Assembly: GCF_946482535.1 (NCBI RefSeq)
Contig: NZ_CAMLRU010000010.1
Coordinates: 1-29,933 of the forward strand
From: an uncultured Flavobacterium sp.
Lineage (GTDB): Bacteria > Bacteroidota > Bacteroidia > Flavobacteriales > Flavobacteriaceae
Reading direction: 5' to 3'
Length of the DNA: 29,933 nt
Position 1 is the first letter of the stretch. Each line of letters opens with the position of its first letter. The notes below the pieces were generated by a model that saw nothing but the letters and a program-made list of their open reading frames with translations, did no database searches and was not told the DNA's origin. This document shows, piece after piece, positions 15,572-22,498 of the stretch. The translations under genes were made by a program, and so were the position numbers.

Positions 15572-15697
15572 ATGGAATTACAAGAAATACTGGTTTACTT
15601 GGCGCTAGGAATTGCGATTGGGTTTTTGGCCCAAAAATTTATCGGCAAAAAAAAATCAAAGAAAAGTTGCGACAAAGACGACTGTGGTTGTCATTAA
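15572..15697 (+). CDS. FeoB-associated Cys-rich membrane protein
   Basis: A 41-residue protein: one N-terminal membrane helix (about 6-22, ILVYLALGIAIGFLAQKF), a lysine stretch (KKKSKKS), and a cysteine tail C33...C38xC40H41 (CDKDDCGCH). This matches the small FeoB-associated Cys-rich membrane proteins that replace FeoC in many bacteria. The ATG is 2 bases after the previous stop. Its TAA (15695-15697) overlaps the stop of the convergent ZIP gene by three to four bases, so there is no room for a terminator between them. Likely helps FeoB assembly or regulation through the inner membrane; mechanism not established. Confidence 0.85.
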   Translation: MELQEILVYLALGIAIGFLAQKFIGKKKSKKSCDKDDCGCH

Positions 15698-16512
15698 CCC
15701 AAGGCCACATCCAAAGTCATCATTACAATAAATCCGCCTATAAATCCTAAGGTAGCAATATCGGTATTCTTGTCTTGTTGGGTTTCCGGAATTACTTCTT
15801 CTACAACCACAAATATCATCGCTCCGGCGGCAAAAGCCAAAGCATAGGGCAATAAAGGGGTGAAAAAAGTTACCGCAACCGCACCTAAAACACCGGCAAT
15901 AGGCTCAACAATAGCCGAAGATTGTCCGTACATAAAACTTTTCCATCGGCTCATCCCCATTCTGCGCAAAGGCATAGAAACGGCAATCCCTTCCGGAAAA
16001 TTTTGAATCCCGATACCGATAGCCAAAGTAACCGCACCGGCAATTGAGGCTTCCGGAATTCCGGCTGCTACTCCGCCAAAAAGTACGCCTACCGCTAAAC
16101 CTTCGGGAATGTTGTGTAATGTAATAGCCAAAACTAACAAAGTCGTTCGTTGCCAAGGCGACTTCATGCCTTCGGTTTCTTTAAAATTGATGTGTAAATG
16201 CGGTAAGATTTTGTCCAAGCCGAAAATAAAAACGGCACCCAATAAAAATCCGACAGCCGCCGGAATGACTTTTACAAAACCTTCGCCTTCACTCATTTCG
16301 ATGGCCGGTGCCAACAAACTCCAAAAGCTCGCCGCGACCATAACACCCCCTGTAAATCCGAGCATTCCATCGAGCACCACCCGATTCATATTCTTAAAAA
16401 AGAATACAAAAGAGGCACCAAGCGCCGTCAAAAACCAGGTAAACATCGTGGCATAAAAAGCCGCTAAAATCGGATCAATACTTTCAAAATAGGCGATTAT
16501 CGATTCAAACAT
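15694..16512 (-). CDS. ZIP-family metal transporter (GufA-like)
   Basis: A 272-residue inner-membrane permease with about eight hydrophobic helices. The two signature motifs of the transport site are intact: HNIPEG (H133, N134, E137) in helix IV and QNFPEG (Q170, N171, E174) in helix V. A short His segment (LPHLHINF, about 103-110) occupies the cytosolic loop. ZIP proteins import Zn2+ and sometimes Fe2+ or Mn2+. It is the second gene of a two-gene operon, 2 bases after the DtxR-type regulator, so its expression is probably metal-controlled by that regulator (inference). Converges on the feo cluster. Confidence 0.94.
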   Translation of the reverse strand: MFESIIAYFESIDPILAAFYATMFTWFLTALGASFVFFFKNMNRVVLDGMLGFTGGVMVAASFWSLLAPAIEMSEGEGFVKVIPAAVGFLLGAVFIFGLDKILPHLHINFKETEGMKSPWQRTTLLVLAITLHNIPEGLAVGVLFGGVAAGIPEASIAGAVTLAIGIGIQNFPEGIAVSMPLRRMGMSRWKSFMYGQSSAIVEPIAGVLGAVAVTFFTPLLPYALAFAAGAMIFVVVEEVIPETQQDKNTDIATLGFIGGFIVMMTLDVALG

Positions 16513-16514
16513 AA

Positions 16515-17162
16515 TTATTGAACGTATAGGTTATTAGCAATTTTATTGGAAATGATTTTTTCTTGGGCATTGATTTCAACCGTTAAAGTATCGTCAAAAC
16601 TTTCTCTTTCGATAACTTTAAAAGTCGACCCCAAAGCAATTTTTTGCTTGTCTAAATATTTTAAAAATTCCGAAGACGAATCTTTCACACCAATGCAATA
16701 ATATTCTTTGTTGAGTTCGGCCTCCGAAAGCAAGAGCTTGTTCACTTTTTGAATCACGCCTTTTTCATTCGGAATCGGGTCGCCATGCGGGTCAAAGGCC
16801 GGAAACCCTAAAAAAGCATCCAACTTATTGATGAGTGCTTCCGATTTAATGTGTTCCAACTCTTCAGCTATTTCATGAACTTCATCCCAGTTGAACGCTA
16901 ATTTTTCGACTAAAAAAACTTCCCACAAACGGTGTTTTCTGACTATCATTTTGGCCGAAAGCAATCCGTTCTCCGTTAAGCTTACGCCTTGGTATTTTTG
17001 ATATGAGACCAAATCTTTCTCCGAAAGTTTCTTCAACATATCGGTAACCGAAGATGCTTTAGTCTCCAACATGCCGGCAATGGCATTGGTATTAACGCCT
17101 TTTGGAGAAACCAATGACAAGTGGTAAATCACCTTGATATAATTTTCTTCGGATATGGTCAT
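16515..17162 (-). CDS. DtxR/MntR-family metal-dependent transcriptional regulator
   Basis: A 215-residue regulator: N-terminal winged helix (about 5-62, with the recognition helix KASSVTDMLKKLSEKDLV), dimerisation/metal domain (63-140) and a C-terminal SH3/FeoA-like domain (150-215). Likely metal ligands by alignment with DtxR/MntR are H77 and E81 (RKHRLWEVFL) and H96, E100, E103, H104 (VHEIAEELEH). The two N-terminal acidic ligands of MntR are replaced (N7, K10), so metal choice cannot be predicted from MntR. DPHGDPIP is the family's linker motif. It is cotranscribed with the ZIP gene and divergent from the TonB receptor, with a candidate operator between them. Probably represses metal uptake when metal is plentiful. 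Confidence 0.93.
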   Translation of the reverse strand: MTISEENYIKVIYHLSLVSPKGVNTNAIAGMLETKASSVTDMLKKLSEKDLVSYQKYQGVSLTENGLLSAKMIVRKHRLWEVFLVEKLAFNWDEVHEIAEELEHIKSEALINKLDAFLGFPAFDPHGDPIPNEKGVIQKVNKLLLSEAELNKEYYCIGVKDSSSEFLKYLDKQKIALGSTFKVIERESFDDTLTVEINAQEKIISNKIANNLYVQ

Positions 17163-17177
17163 GCTTATTTTTTTTTA

Positions 17178-17205
17178 CAAATATATTTTATTTTTTTAAT
17201 ACAAC
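17178..17205 (-). promoter_or_regulatory. Probable promoter of the regulator-ZIP operon
   Basis: On the minus strand, GTTG (17205-17202), 16 bases, then TATATTTG (17185-17178; exact TAnnTTTG). It leaves a very short leader of about 8 bases before the ATG at 17162. Confidence 0.5.
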
Positions 17206-17217
17206 TGAAAATTAATT

Positions 17218-17233
17218 TTTAGTTTTGTCTAAA
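17218..17233. promoter_or_regulatory. Candidate metal-regulator operator
   Basis: TTTAG (17218-17222) and CTAAA (17229-17233) form a perfect inverted repeat with a 6-base spacer, in the 86-base region between the divergent regulator and TonB receptor genes. The TTAG/CTAA half-sites resemble those bound by DtxR-family proteins. By position it could control both directions. No experiment or search behind this. Confidence 0.4.
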
Positions 17234-17248
17234 TTTTTATTTTGCTTA

Positions 17249-19297
17249 ATGAAAAAGATTGTTTTGATAATCGCCATACTGAATTTGAACGGTTTGTTCG
17301 CTCAAGTAAATGACACTTTGGTCCCAAATTCAAAACCTGAAAAACTGGACGAAATTGTAATCTCGGGCACTTTGAAACCCGTTTCACGATTGGAAACGCC
17401 GGTGCCGGTAGAAATTTACACGACGGCTTTTTTAAAGAAAAACCCAACTTCCAACGTGTTCGAAGCGCTTCAAAGTGTCAATGGTGTTCGCCCGCAATTG
17501 AACTGCAATATCTGCAATACGGGCGATATTCATATCAATGGTTTGGAAGGTCCGTATACCATGGTAACCATCGACGGAATGCCGATTGTAAGTGCACTTT
17601 CAACTGTTTACGGATTGTCGGGAATTCCCAATTCTTTGATTGACCGAATTGAAATCATCAAAGGTCCGGCCTCGAGTTTGTACGGCAGTGAAGCCGTGGG
17701 CGGATTAATCAACATCATCACCAAAAAAACAAAAAATGCGCCCTTATTTACCGCCGATGTCTTTTCGACTTCATGGTTAGAAAACAATATCGATTTGGGA
17801 TTTAAAGCCAATGTCGGAGAAAAAGCTGCTTCTTTAATCGGGCTCAACTATTACAATTACAACAGCCCGATAGACAACAACCATGATAATTTTACCGATG
17901 TTACGCTGCAGGAAAGAATCTCTGTCTTTAACAAATGGAGTTTCAACAGAAAAAATCAAAAAGAATTTACGCTCGCCGGAAGATTTTTCTATGAAGACCG
18001 TTGGGGCGGCGAAATGCAATGGAATAAAAGTTATCGCGGCGGCAATGAGGTTTACGGTGAAAGCATCTACACTACCCGATTTGAACTAATCAGCAAATAC
18101 CAACTCCCAACAAAAGAAAACATGTTTTTGTCTTTTTCGGCTACGTCGCACGACCAAAATTCGGTTTACGGAACGACTTTGTATTTGGCCCAACAAAAAA
18201 TTGCCTTCGGACAGTATCTTTGGGACAAAAAACTAAAAAATCACAATTGGCTCTTTGGCGCAGCCTTCCGCCACCAATATTACAACGACAATACCACGGC
18301 TACAACTACCGCCGAAAAGACCAATATTTACAGTGCTTTTGTTCAGGACGAAATAACATTAGCCGAAAAACACCATTTGCTTTTGGGCGCCCGATATGAC
18401 TACAACAACAATCACGGTCACATTTTCACCCCACGCATCGCTTACAAATGGAATCCGACTAAGAATGATGTCTTTAGAATCAATGCCGGAACCGGATTTC
18501 GAATCGTGAATCTTTTTACCGAAGAACACGCCGCTTTAACCGGTTCGAGAGAAGTTGTTATCACTGAAAACTTGGAGCCCGAAAAATCATATAACGTCAA
18601 TTTTAATTATCTGAAAAAATTCAGATTTGATAATGCCATGTTTTTAGGAATAGAATTATCGGCTTGGTATACCTATTTTACCAACCAAATCATTCCCGAT
18701 TACGACACCAATCCGAACCAAATTATTTACCAAAATCTCAACGGATATTCGGAAGCTGTTGGTTTGAGCGGCAATGTGGATTGGGTTACCCCTTACGGCT
18801 TTAAAGCCATTATCGGGTTCACTATTTTAGACCCGAAAAATGTAAAAAACGGCGTCACAACCCAACCTGTTTTAACGGAAAAATACAGCATCAATTGGGC
18901 CTTAACTTATGATATTCCCGACTGGTTTTTGTCGATTGATTACACCGGAAATCTTTACGGACCTATGCGATTGCCGCTTTTAGGACCGCTTGATCCGAGA
19001 GCCGAATATTCTAATCCGTGGAGTTTGCAGAACATCCAATTTACTTATAAAAAAATCCGTAATTTTGAGCTTTATGCCGGAATCAAAAATATTTTAAATT
19101 GGACGCCCGATAAAGGAAATCCGTTTCTAATTGCCCGAGCCGAAGATCCTTTTGATGAGAATGTAGCTTATGACAGCAACGGAAATGTTATGGCTACACC
19201 ATCAAATCCTTATGCACTGACTTTTGATCCGAGTTATGTTTACGCACCCAACCAAGGTATCCGCGGATTTCTGGGATTGAGATATATATTAAATTAA
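17249..19297 (+). CDS. TonB-dependent outer-membrane receptor
   Basis: A 682-residue receptor: signal peptide (1-19, ending LFAQ), plug domain (about 35-150: DEIVISGTLKPVSR, HINGLEGPYTMVTIDGMPI, IPNSLIDRIEIIKGPASSLYGSEAVGG) and a 22-strand barrel ending GLRYILN. There is no carboxypeptidase-like extension, so it is not a SusC protein. The plug contains a CxxC pair (C86, C89, in QLNCNICNTG) in front of the HINGL strand, which could bind a metal or form a disulfide. ATG 17249 was chosen for the signal peptide. Divergent from the DtxR regulator and ZIP genes, so the cargo is probably a transition metal or metal chelate (inference). Its stop overlaps the crtY start (TAATG). Confidence 0.94.
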   Translation: MKKIVLIIAILNLNGLFAQVNDTLVPNSKPEKLDEIVISGTLKPVSRLETPVPVEIYTTAFLKKNPTSNVFEALQSVNGVRPQLNCNICNTGDIHINGLEGPYTMVTIDGMPIVSALSTVYGLSGIPNSLIDRIEIIKGPASSLYGSEAVGGLINIITKKTKNAPLFTADVFSTSWLENNIDLGFKANVGEKAASLIGLNYYNYNSPIDNNHDNFTDVTLQERISVFNKWSFNRKNQKEFTLAGRFFYEDRWGGEMQWNKSYRGGNEVYGESIYTTRFELISKYQLPTKENMFLSFSATSHDQNSVYGTTLYLAQQKIAFGQYLWDKKLKNHNWLFGAAFRHQYYNDNTTATTTAEKTNIYSAFVQDEITLAEKHHLLLGARYDYNNNHGHIFTPRIAYKWNPTKNDVFRINAGTGFRIVNLFTEEHAALTGSREVVITENLEPEKSYNVNFNYLKKFRFDNAMFLGIELSAWYTYFTNQIIPDYDTNPNQIIYQNLNGYSEAVGLSGNVDWVTPYGFKAIIGFTILDPKNVKNGVTTQPVLTEKYSINWALTYDIPDWFLSIDYTGNLYGPMRLPLLGPLDPRAEYSNPWSLQNIQFTYKKIRNFELYAGIKNILNWTPDKGNPFLIARAEDPFDENVAYDSNGNVMATPSNPYALTFDPSYVYAPNQGIRGFLGLRYILN

Positions 19298-20433
19298 TGA
19301 AACACTACCATTACATTTTTACCGGCGCCGGATTATCCGCTTTGATGACGGTTTATGAAATGGTTCTTTCCGGAAAATTCAAAAACAAATCGATTTTATT
19401 GCTCGACGAAAATTCTAAAAAAACCAACGACCGAACTTGGTGTTTTTGGGATGATAAAGGTTTATATGATGATTTGGCTTCCGCCAAATGGAACGCGGCT
19501 TGGTTCAAAAATGAATCGTTTGAAAGACGCCTGAATCTCCATCCGTACCAATATAAAATGGTCAACGGCTTGGATTTTTACAATAGAGTTTTCGAATTGA
19601 TTTCCAAAGAAGAAAACATCACTTTCCTCAACCAAAAAGTGCTCGATTTTCAGGAATTAGGACAACATTGTGTGGTTAAAACCGAAAGCGAAAGTTTCAC
19701 TTGTAACCAAATTTTCAACTCTATATTCAATCCGGAAGTTGTTAAAAATCAAACGAAATATCCTTTTTTACACCAACATTTTATCGGTTGGTTTATCAAA
19801 AGCAAAGAACCGGTTTTTTCCACCGATTGTGCTACTTTCATGGATTTTTCAGTGGTGCAAAAAGGCAATACGAGATTTATGTACGTGTTGCCAACCTCCG
19901 AAACCGAAGCTTTATTAGAGTATACTTTATTTTCCAAAGACCTATTACCAAAGGAAGAATATGAAGCTGAAATTCAGAAGTACATTGAAAAATTAGGAGT
20001 TACGAATTACGAATTAATTGAAAAAGAACAAGGTAACATTCCGATGACGTGTTATCCGTTTTGGAAAAACAATTCGAAAAACATTCTAAACATCGGTTCT
20101 GCCGGTGGTTGGACAAAAGCCAGCACGGGTTATACTTTTAAAAACACCATCAAAAAATCGAAAGCGCTGGTTCAATTTCTATCCAAAGAAAACAACTTAA
20201 CTAAGTTTCATAAAACCGAAAAATTTTGGTTTTACGACTTATTGCTTCTAGATATTTTAGACCGAAAAAACCAATTGGGTTCAACTATCTTTTCGGCCAT
20301 GTTTCAAAAAGGAAAACCGGCCGTTATCTTTAAGTTTTTAGATGAAGAAACTTCTTTTGCCGAAGATTTACAAGTCATTTGGCGTTGCCCGAAAATGCTT
20401 TTTATCAAAGCCTTGTTCCGAAGAATTTTTTAA
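19297..20433 (+). CDS. crtY: Lycopene cyclase, CrtY type
   Basis: A 378-residue flavoprotein-like cyclase that converts lycopene to beta-carotene, on the way to zeaxanthin-type pigments. It has the N-terminal dinucleotide-binding loop (GAGLSA, 10-15), the block NDRTWCFW (44-51), the middle motifs FMDFSV and FMYVLPTS, and the C-terminal GSAGGWTKASTGYTF (267-281), all diagnostic of CrtY/CrtL. Its ATG overlaps the stop of the TonB receptor gene by one base, so translation is coupled. No other carotenoid genes (crtZ, crtI, crtB) are in the window. The weak 6-base hairpin at 20443-20461 is the only terminator candidate after it. Confidence 0.93.
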   Translation: MKHYHYIFTGAGLSALMTVYEMVLSGKFKNKSILLLDENSKKTNDRTWCFWDDKGLYDDLASAKWNAAWFKNESFERRLNLHPYQYKMVNGLDFYNRVFELISKEENITFLNQKVLDFQELGQHCVVKTESESFTCNQIFNSIFNPEVVKNQTKYPFLHQHFIGWFIKSKEPVFSTDCATFMDFSVVQKGNTRFMYVLPTSETEALLEYTLFSKDLLPKEEYEAEIQKYIEKLGVTNYELIEKEQGNIPMTCYPFWKNNSKNILNIGSAGGWTKASTGYTFKNTIKKSKALVQFLSKENNLTKFHKTEKFWFYDLLLLDILDRKNQLGSTIFSAMFQKGKPAVIFKFLDEETSFAEDLQVIWRCPKMLFIKALFRRIF

Positions 20434-20492
20434 CCAATTCCGTCATAATAATTCTTTATGATTTCTTTAAAAGTTAAGACCATAAAACTTTG

Positions 20493-20500
20493 TAACTTTG
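20493..20500 (+). promoter_or_regulatory. -7 box for the bacilliredoxin gene
   Basis: TAACTTTG is an exact TAnnTTTG match, 30 bases before the ATG at 20531, in the common flavobacterial context TTTGTAACTTTGC. A convincing -33 element is not seen. Confidence 0.6.
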
Positions 20501-20530
20501 CGACTCAATAACTTTTGAAATTTAAAAAAT

Positions 20531-20941
20531 ATGTATCCAGAAGAAATGGTATTACCGATGCGAGCTGAATTATCAGAAGCCGGTTTTCAAGAATTATATA
20601 CTGCTGCCGATGTAAAAAAAGCCATCAAAGCAGAAGGAACAACCTTAGTCGTAATCAACTCCGTTTGCGGTTGTGCCGCCAGAAATGCGCGCCCGGGAGC
20701 GAGAATGAGTTTAGACGGCGCTAAAAAACCTGACCATCTAATCACGGTTTTTGCCGGTGTTGACAAAGAAGCAGTTGATGCAGCCAGAGCAGAAATGTTT
20801 CCTTTTCCGCCATCATCACCAAGTATGGCCTTGTTTAAAAACGGAGAATTGGTTCACATGTTAGAGCGTCACCACATAGAAGGTCGTCCGGCTGAATTAA
20901 TCGCGGAAAACCTAAAAGATGCCTACGCAGAATTTTGCTAA
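20531..20941 (+). CDS. BrxA/BrxB-family bacilliredoxin (YphP/YqiW-like)
   Basis: A 136-residue thioredoxin-fold protein of the DUF1094 family. The active site is the CGC motif (C46, G47, C48) in [15 protein letters not shown]. The block [20 protein letters not shown] near the C-terminus is diagnostic. In Firmicutes these proteins remove bacillithiol from protein cysteines; Bacteroidota members keep the same motif, but whether bacillithiol is made here is not visible. The C-terminal residue is also a cysteine (C136). It has its own promoter and a downstream terminator, so it is monocistronic. Which paralogue (BrxA or BrxB) cannot be told. Confidence 0.93.
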   Translation: MYPEEMVLPMRAELSEAGFQELYTAADVKKAIKAEGTTLVVINSVCGCAARNARPGARMSLDGAKKPDHLITVFAGVDKEAVDAARAEMFPFPPSSPSMALFKNGELVHMLERHHIEGRPAELIAENLKDAYAEFC

Positions 20942-20959
20942 AAAATATTTTAAAACATC

Positions 20960-20985
20960 ACGCAACCTTTTCCGTTGCCTTGCGT
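20960..20985 (+). other. Intergenic hairpin with two alternative pairings
   Basis: ACGCAA (20960-20965) can pair with TTGCGT (20980-20985), or the overlapping GCAAC (20962-20966) with GTTGC (20974-20978). The two foldings exclude each other. It lies just after the bacilliredoxin stop, upstream of the terminator. Role unknown; short stems could be chance. Confidence 0.3.
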
Positions 20986-21033
20986 CTAAAGTTTAAGATG
21001 CCATGCTAAATGGGAAAAAATGCTATGAAAAAG

Positions 21034-21066
21034 AAGCCCAATCGTTTACTCGGTTGGGTTTTTTAT
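21034..21066 (+). terminator. Intrinsic terminator after the bacilliredoxin gene
   Basis: CCCAATCG (21037-21044) pairs with CGGTTGGG (21051-21058) with one T-G wobble and a 6-base loop, followed by TTTTTT. About 95 bases after the stop codon. Confidence 0.8.
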
Positions 21067-21084
21067 TTTAAAAATGTACCTTTG
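21053..21084 (+). promoter_or_regulatory. Promoter of the trhO-trhP operon
   Basis: TACCTTTG (21077-21084) is an exact TAnnTTTG box; GTTG at 21053-21056 lies 20 bases upstream, inside the previous terminator stem. The start would fall near 21091, giving a leader of about 50 bases before the trhO ATG. Confidence 0.6.
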
Positions 21085-21139
21085 CCCCGAATTCTTCCAT
21101 TTAGAGTTCAAAAAATAATTCTCACTTAACGTTTATAGC

Positions 21140-22498
21140 ATGCAACTGTATAACACCTTAAGCGCAGAAGAAAGAGCCGAGCTGATTGACCAAGCCGGAC
21201 AACAACGCCTTACGTTGTCTTTCTATGCGTACGCCAAAATTGAAGATCCTAAAAAATTTAGAGACGAATTGTTCATTGCCTGGAATGCACTCGATGCTTT
21301 GGGCCGAATTTATGTTGCTCACGAAGGCATCAACGCCCAAATGAGTGTGCCGGCCGAAAACTTTGAAGCCTTCCGCGACACTTTAGAAGCTTACGATTTT
21401 ATGAAAGGCATTCGCCTAAATGTAGCCGTAGAACACGATGACCATTCGTTTTTAAAACTCACGATAAAAGTCCGTCACAAAATTGTAGCCGATGGTTTGA
21501 ACGACGACACCTTTGACGTAACCAACAAAGGCGTTCACTTAGGCGCGGCGGAATTCAATCAAATTTTAGAAGACCCGAATACGATTGTAGTCGATTTTAG
21601 AAATCACTATGAAAGCGAAGTCGGACATTTTCAAAATGCCATTACGCCCGATGTGGAAACCTTCCGCGAAAGCTTGCCGATTATCAACGAGCAACTGAAA
21701 GATTTCAAAGAAGATAAAAACTTGGTGATGTATTGCACCGGCGGTATTCGTTGCGAAAAAGCTTCGGCCTATTTCAAACACCAAGGTTTTAAAAATGTGT
21801 TCCAATTGGAAGGCGGAATCATCAACTACGCGCGTCAAATTAAAGAGCAAAACCTAGAAAGTAAATTCATCGGGAAAAACTTTGTCTTCGATAATCGATT
21901 GGGCGAAAGAATCACCGACGATATCGTTTCCCAATGTCATCAATGTGGTAAACCGTGCGACAATCACACCAATTGCGCCAACGACGGTTGTCATTTGTTG
22001 TTTATTCAATGTGATGATTGTATGGCGATGATGGAAAATTGTTGTTCGACCGAATGTTTGGAAACCACGCATTTGCCTTTGGCTGAACAAGTAAAATTGC
22101 GTCGCGGCAAACAAGTGGGCAACAAAATCTTCCGCAAAGGACGTTCTGAGAATTTACGCTTCAAACACTCTGGTGACTTGCCGAATATTCCTTTGGCGAA
22201 AGCCCAAGAAACGAAAGACATTCGCCAAAAAATAAAAGTCAAGAAAGTACTGGTAGCCAAAGCCGAACATTACTATACCAAAGCTGGTGTAGGTTTATTT
22301 TTGATGGAAAATCAAGAATTAAATCTTGGCGATAAAATCCTAATCAGCGGACCAACGACCGGAAACCAAGAATTAATCTTGGAAAAAATGAAGGTTAATG
22401 GCCAAGAAAGCACCACAGCAAAAGCCGGTGATAAAATCACTTTCGAAGTACCGTTCCGCATCCGTTTATCCGATAAATTATTTAAAATTTTAAGCTAA
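21140..22498 (+). CDS. trhO: tRNA uridine(34) hydroxylase TrhO with extra C-terminal domain
   Basis: A 452-residue rhodanese-family enzyme that makes 5-hydroxyuridine at position 34 of tRNA using O2 (E. coli YceA function). Domains: N-terminal acylphosphatase-like region (1-110), rhodanese domain (about 115-235) with active-site C199 in YCTGGIRCEKAS, then a cysteine-rich segment (266-304, CHQCGKPC ... CCSTEC) as in E. coli TrhO. E. coli TrhO is about 350 residues; here about 85 more follow. This tail (about 366-452, KILISGPTTG ... VPFRIRLSDKLFKI) is clearly related to the end of the TrhP protein encoded next. The stop overlaps the trhP start (TAATG). Confidence 0.95.
   Translation: MQLYNTLSAEERAELIDQAGQQRLTLSFYAYAKIEDPKKFRDELFIAWNALDALGRIYVAHEGINAQMSVPAENFEAFRDTLEAYDFMKGIRLNVAVEHDDHSFLKLTIKVRHKIVADGLNDDTFDVTNKGVHLGAAEFNQILEDPNTIVVDFRNHYESEVGHFQNAITPDVETFRESLPIINEQLKDFKEDKNLVMYCTGGIRCEKASAYFKHQGFKNVFQLEGGIINYARQIKEQNLESKFIGKNFVFDNRLGERITDDIVSQCHQCGKPCDNHTNCANDGCHLLFIQCDDCMAMMENCCSTECLETTHLPLAEQVKLRRGKQVGNKIFRKGRSENLRFKHSGDLPNIPLAKAQETKDIRQKIKVKKVLVAKAEHYYTKAGVGLFLMENQELNLGDKILISGPTTGNQELILEKMKVNGQESTTAKAGDKITFEVPFRIRLSDKLFKILS

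Noticed and set aside
16109..16456. Plus-strand frame of 115 codons inside the ZIP gene
   Set aside because: Antisense shadow of a clear ZIP transporter; Lys/Pro-rich composition is the complement of the membrane helices.
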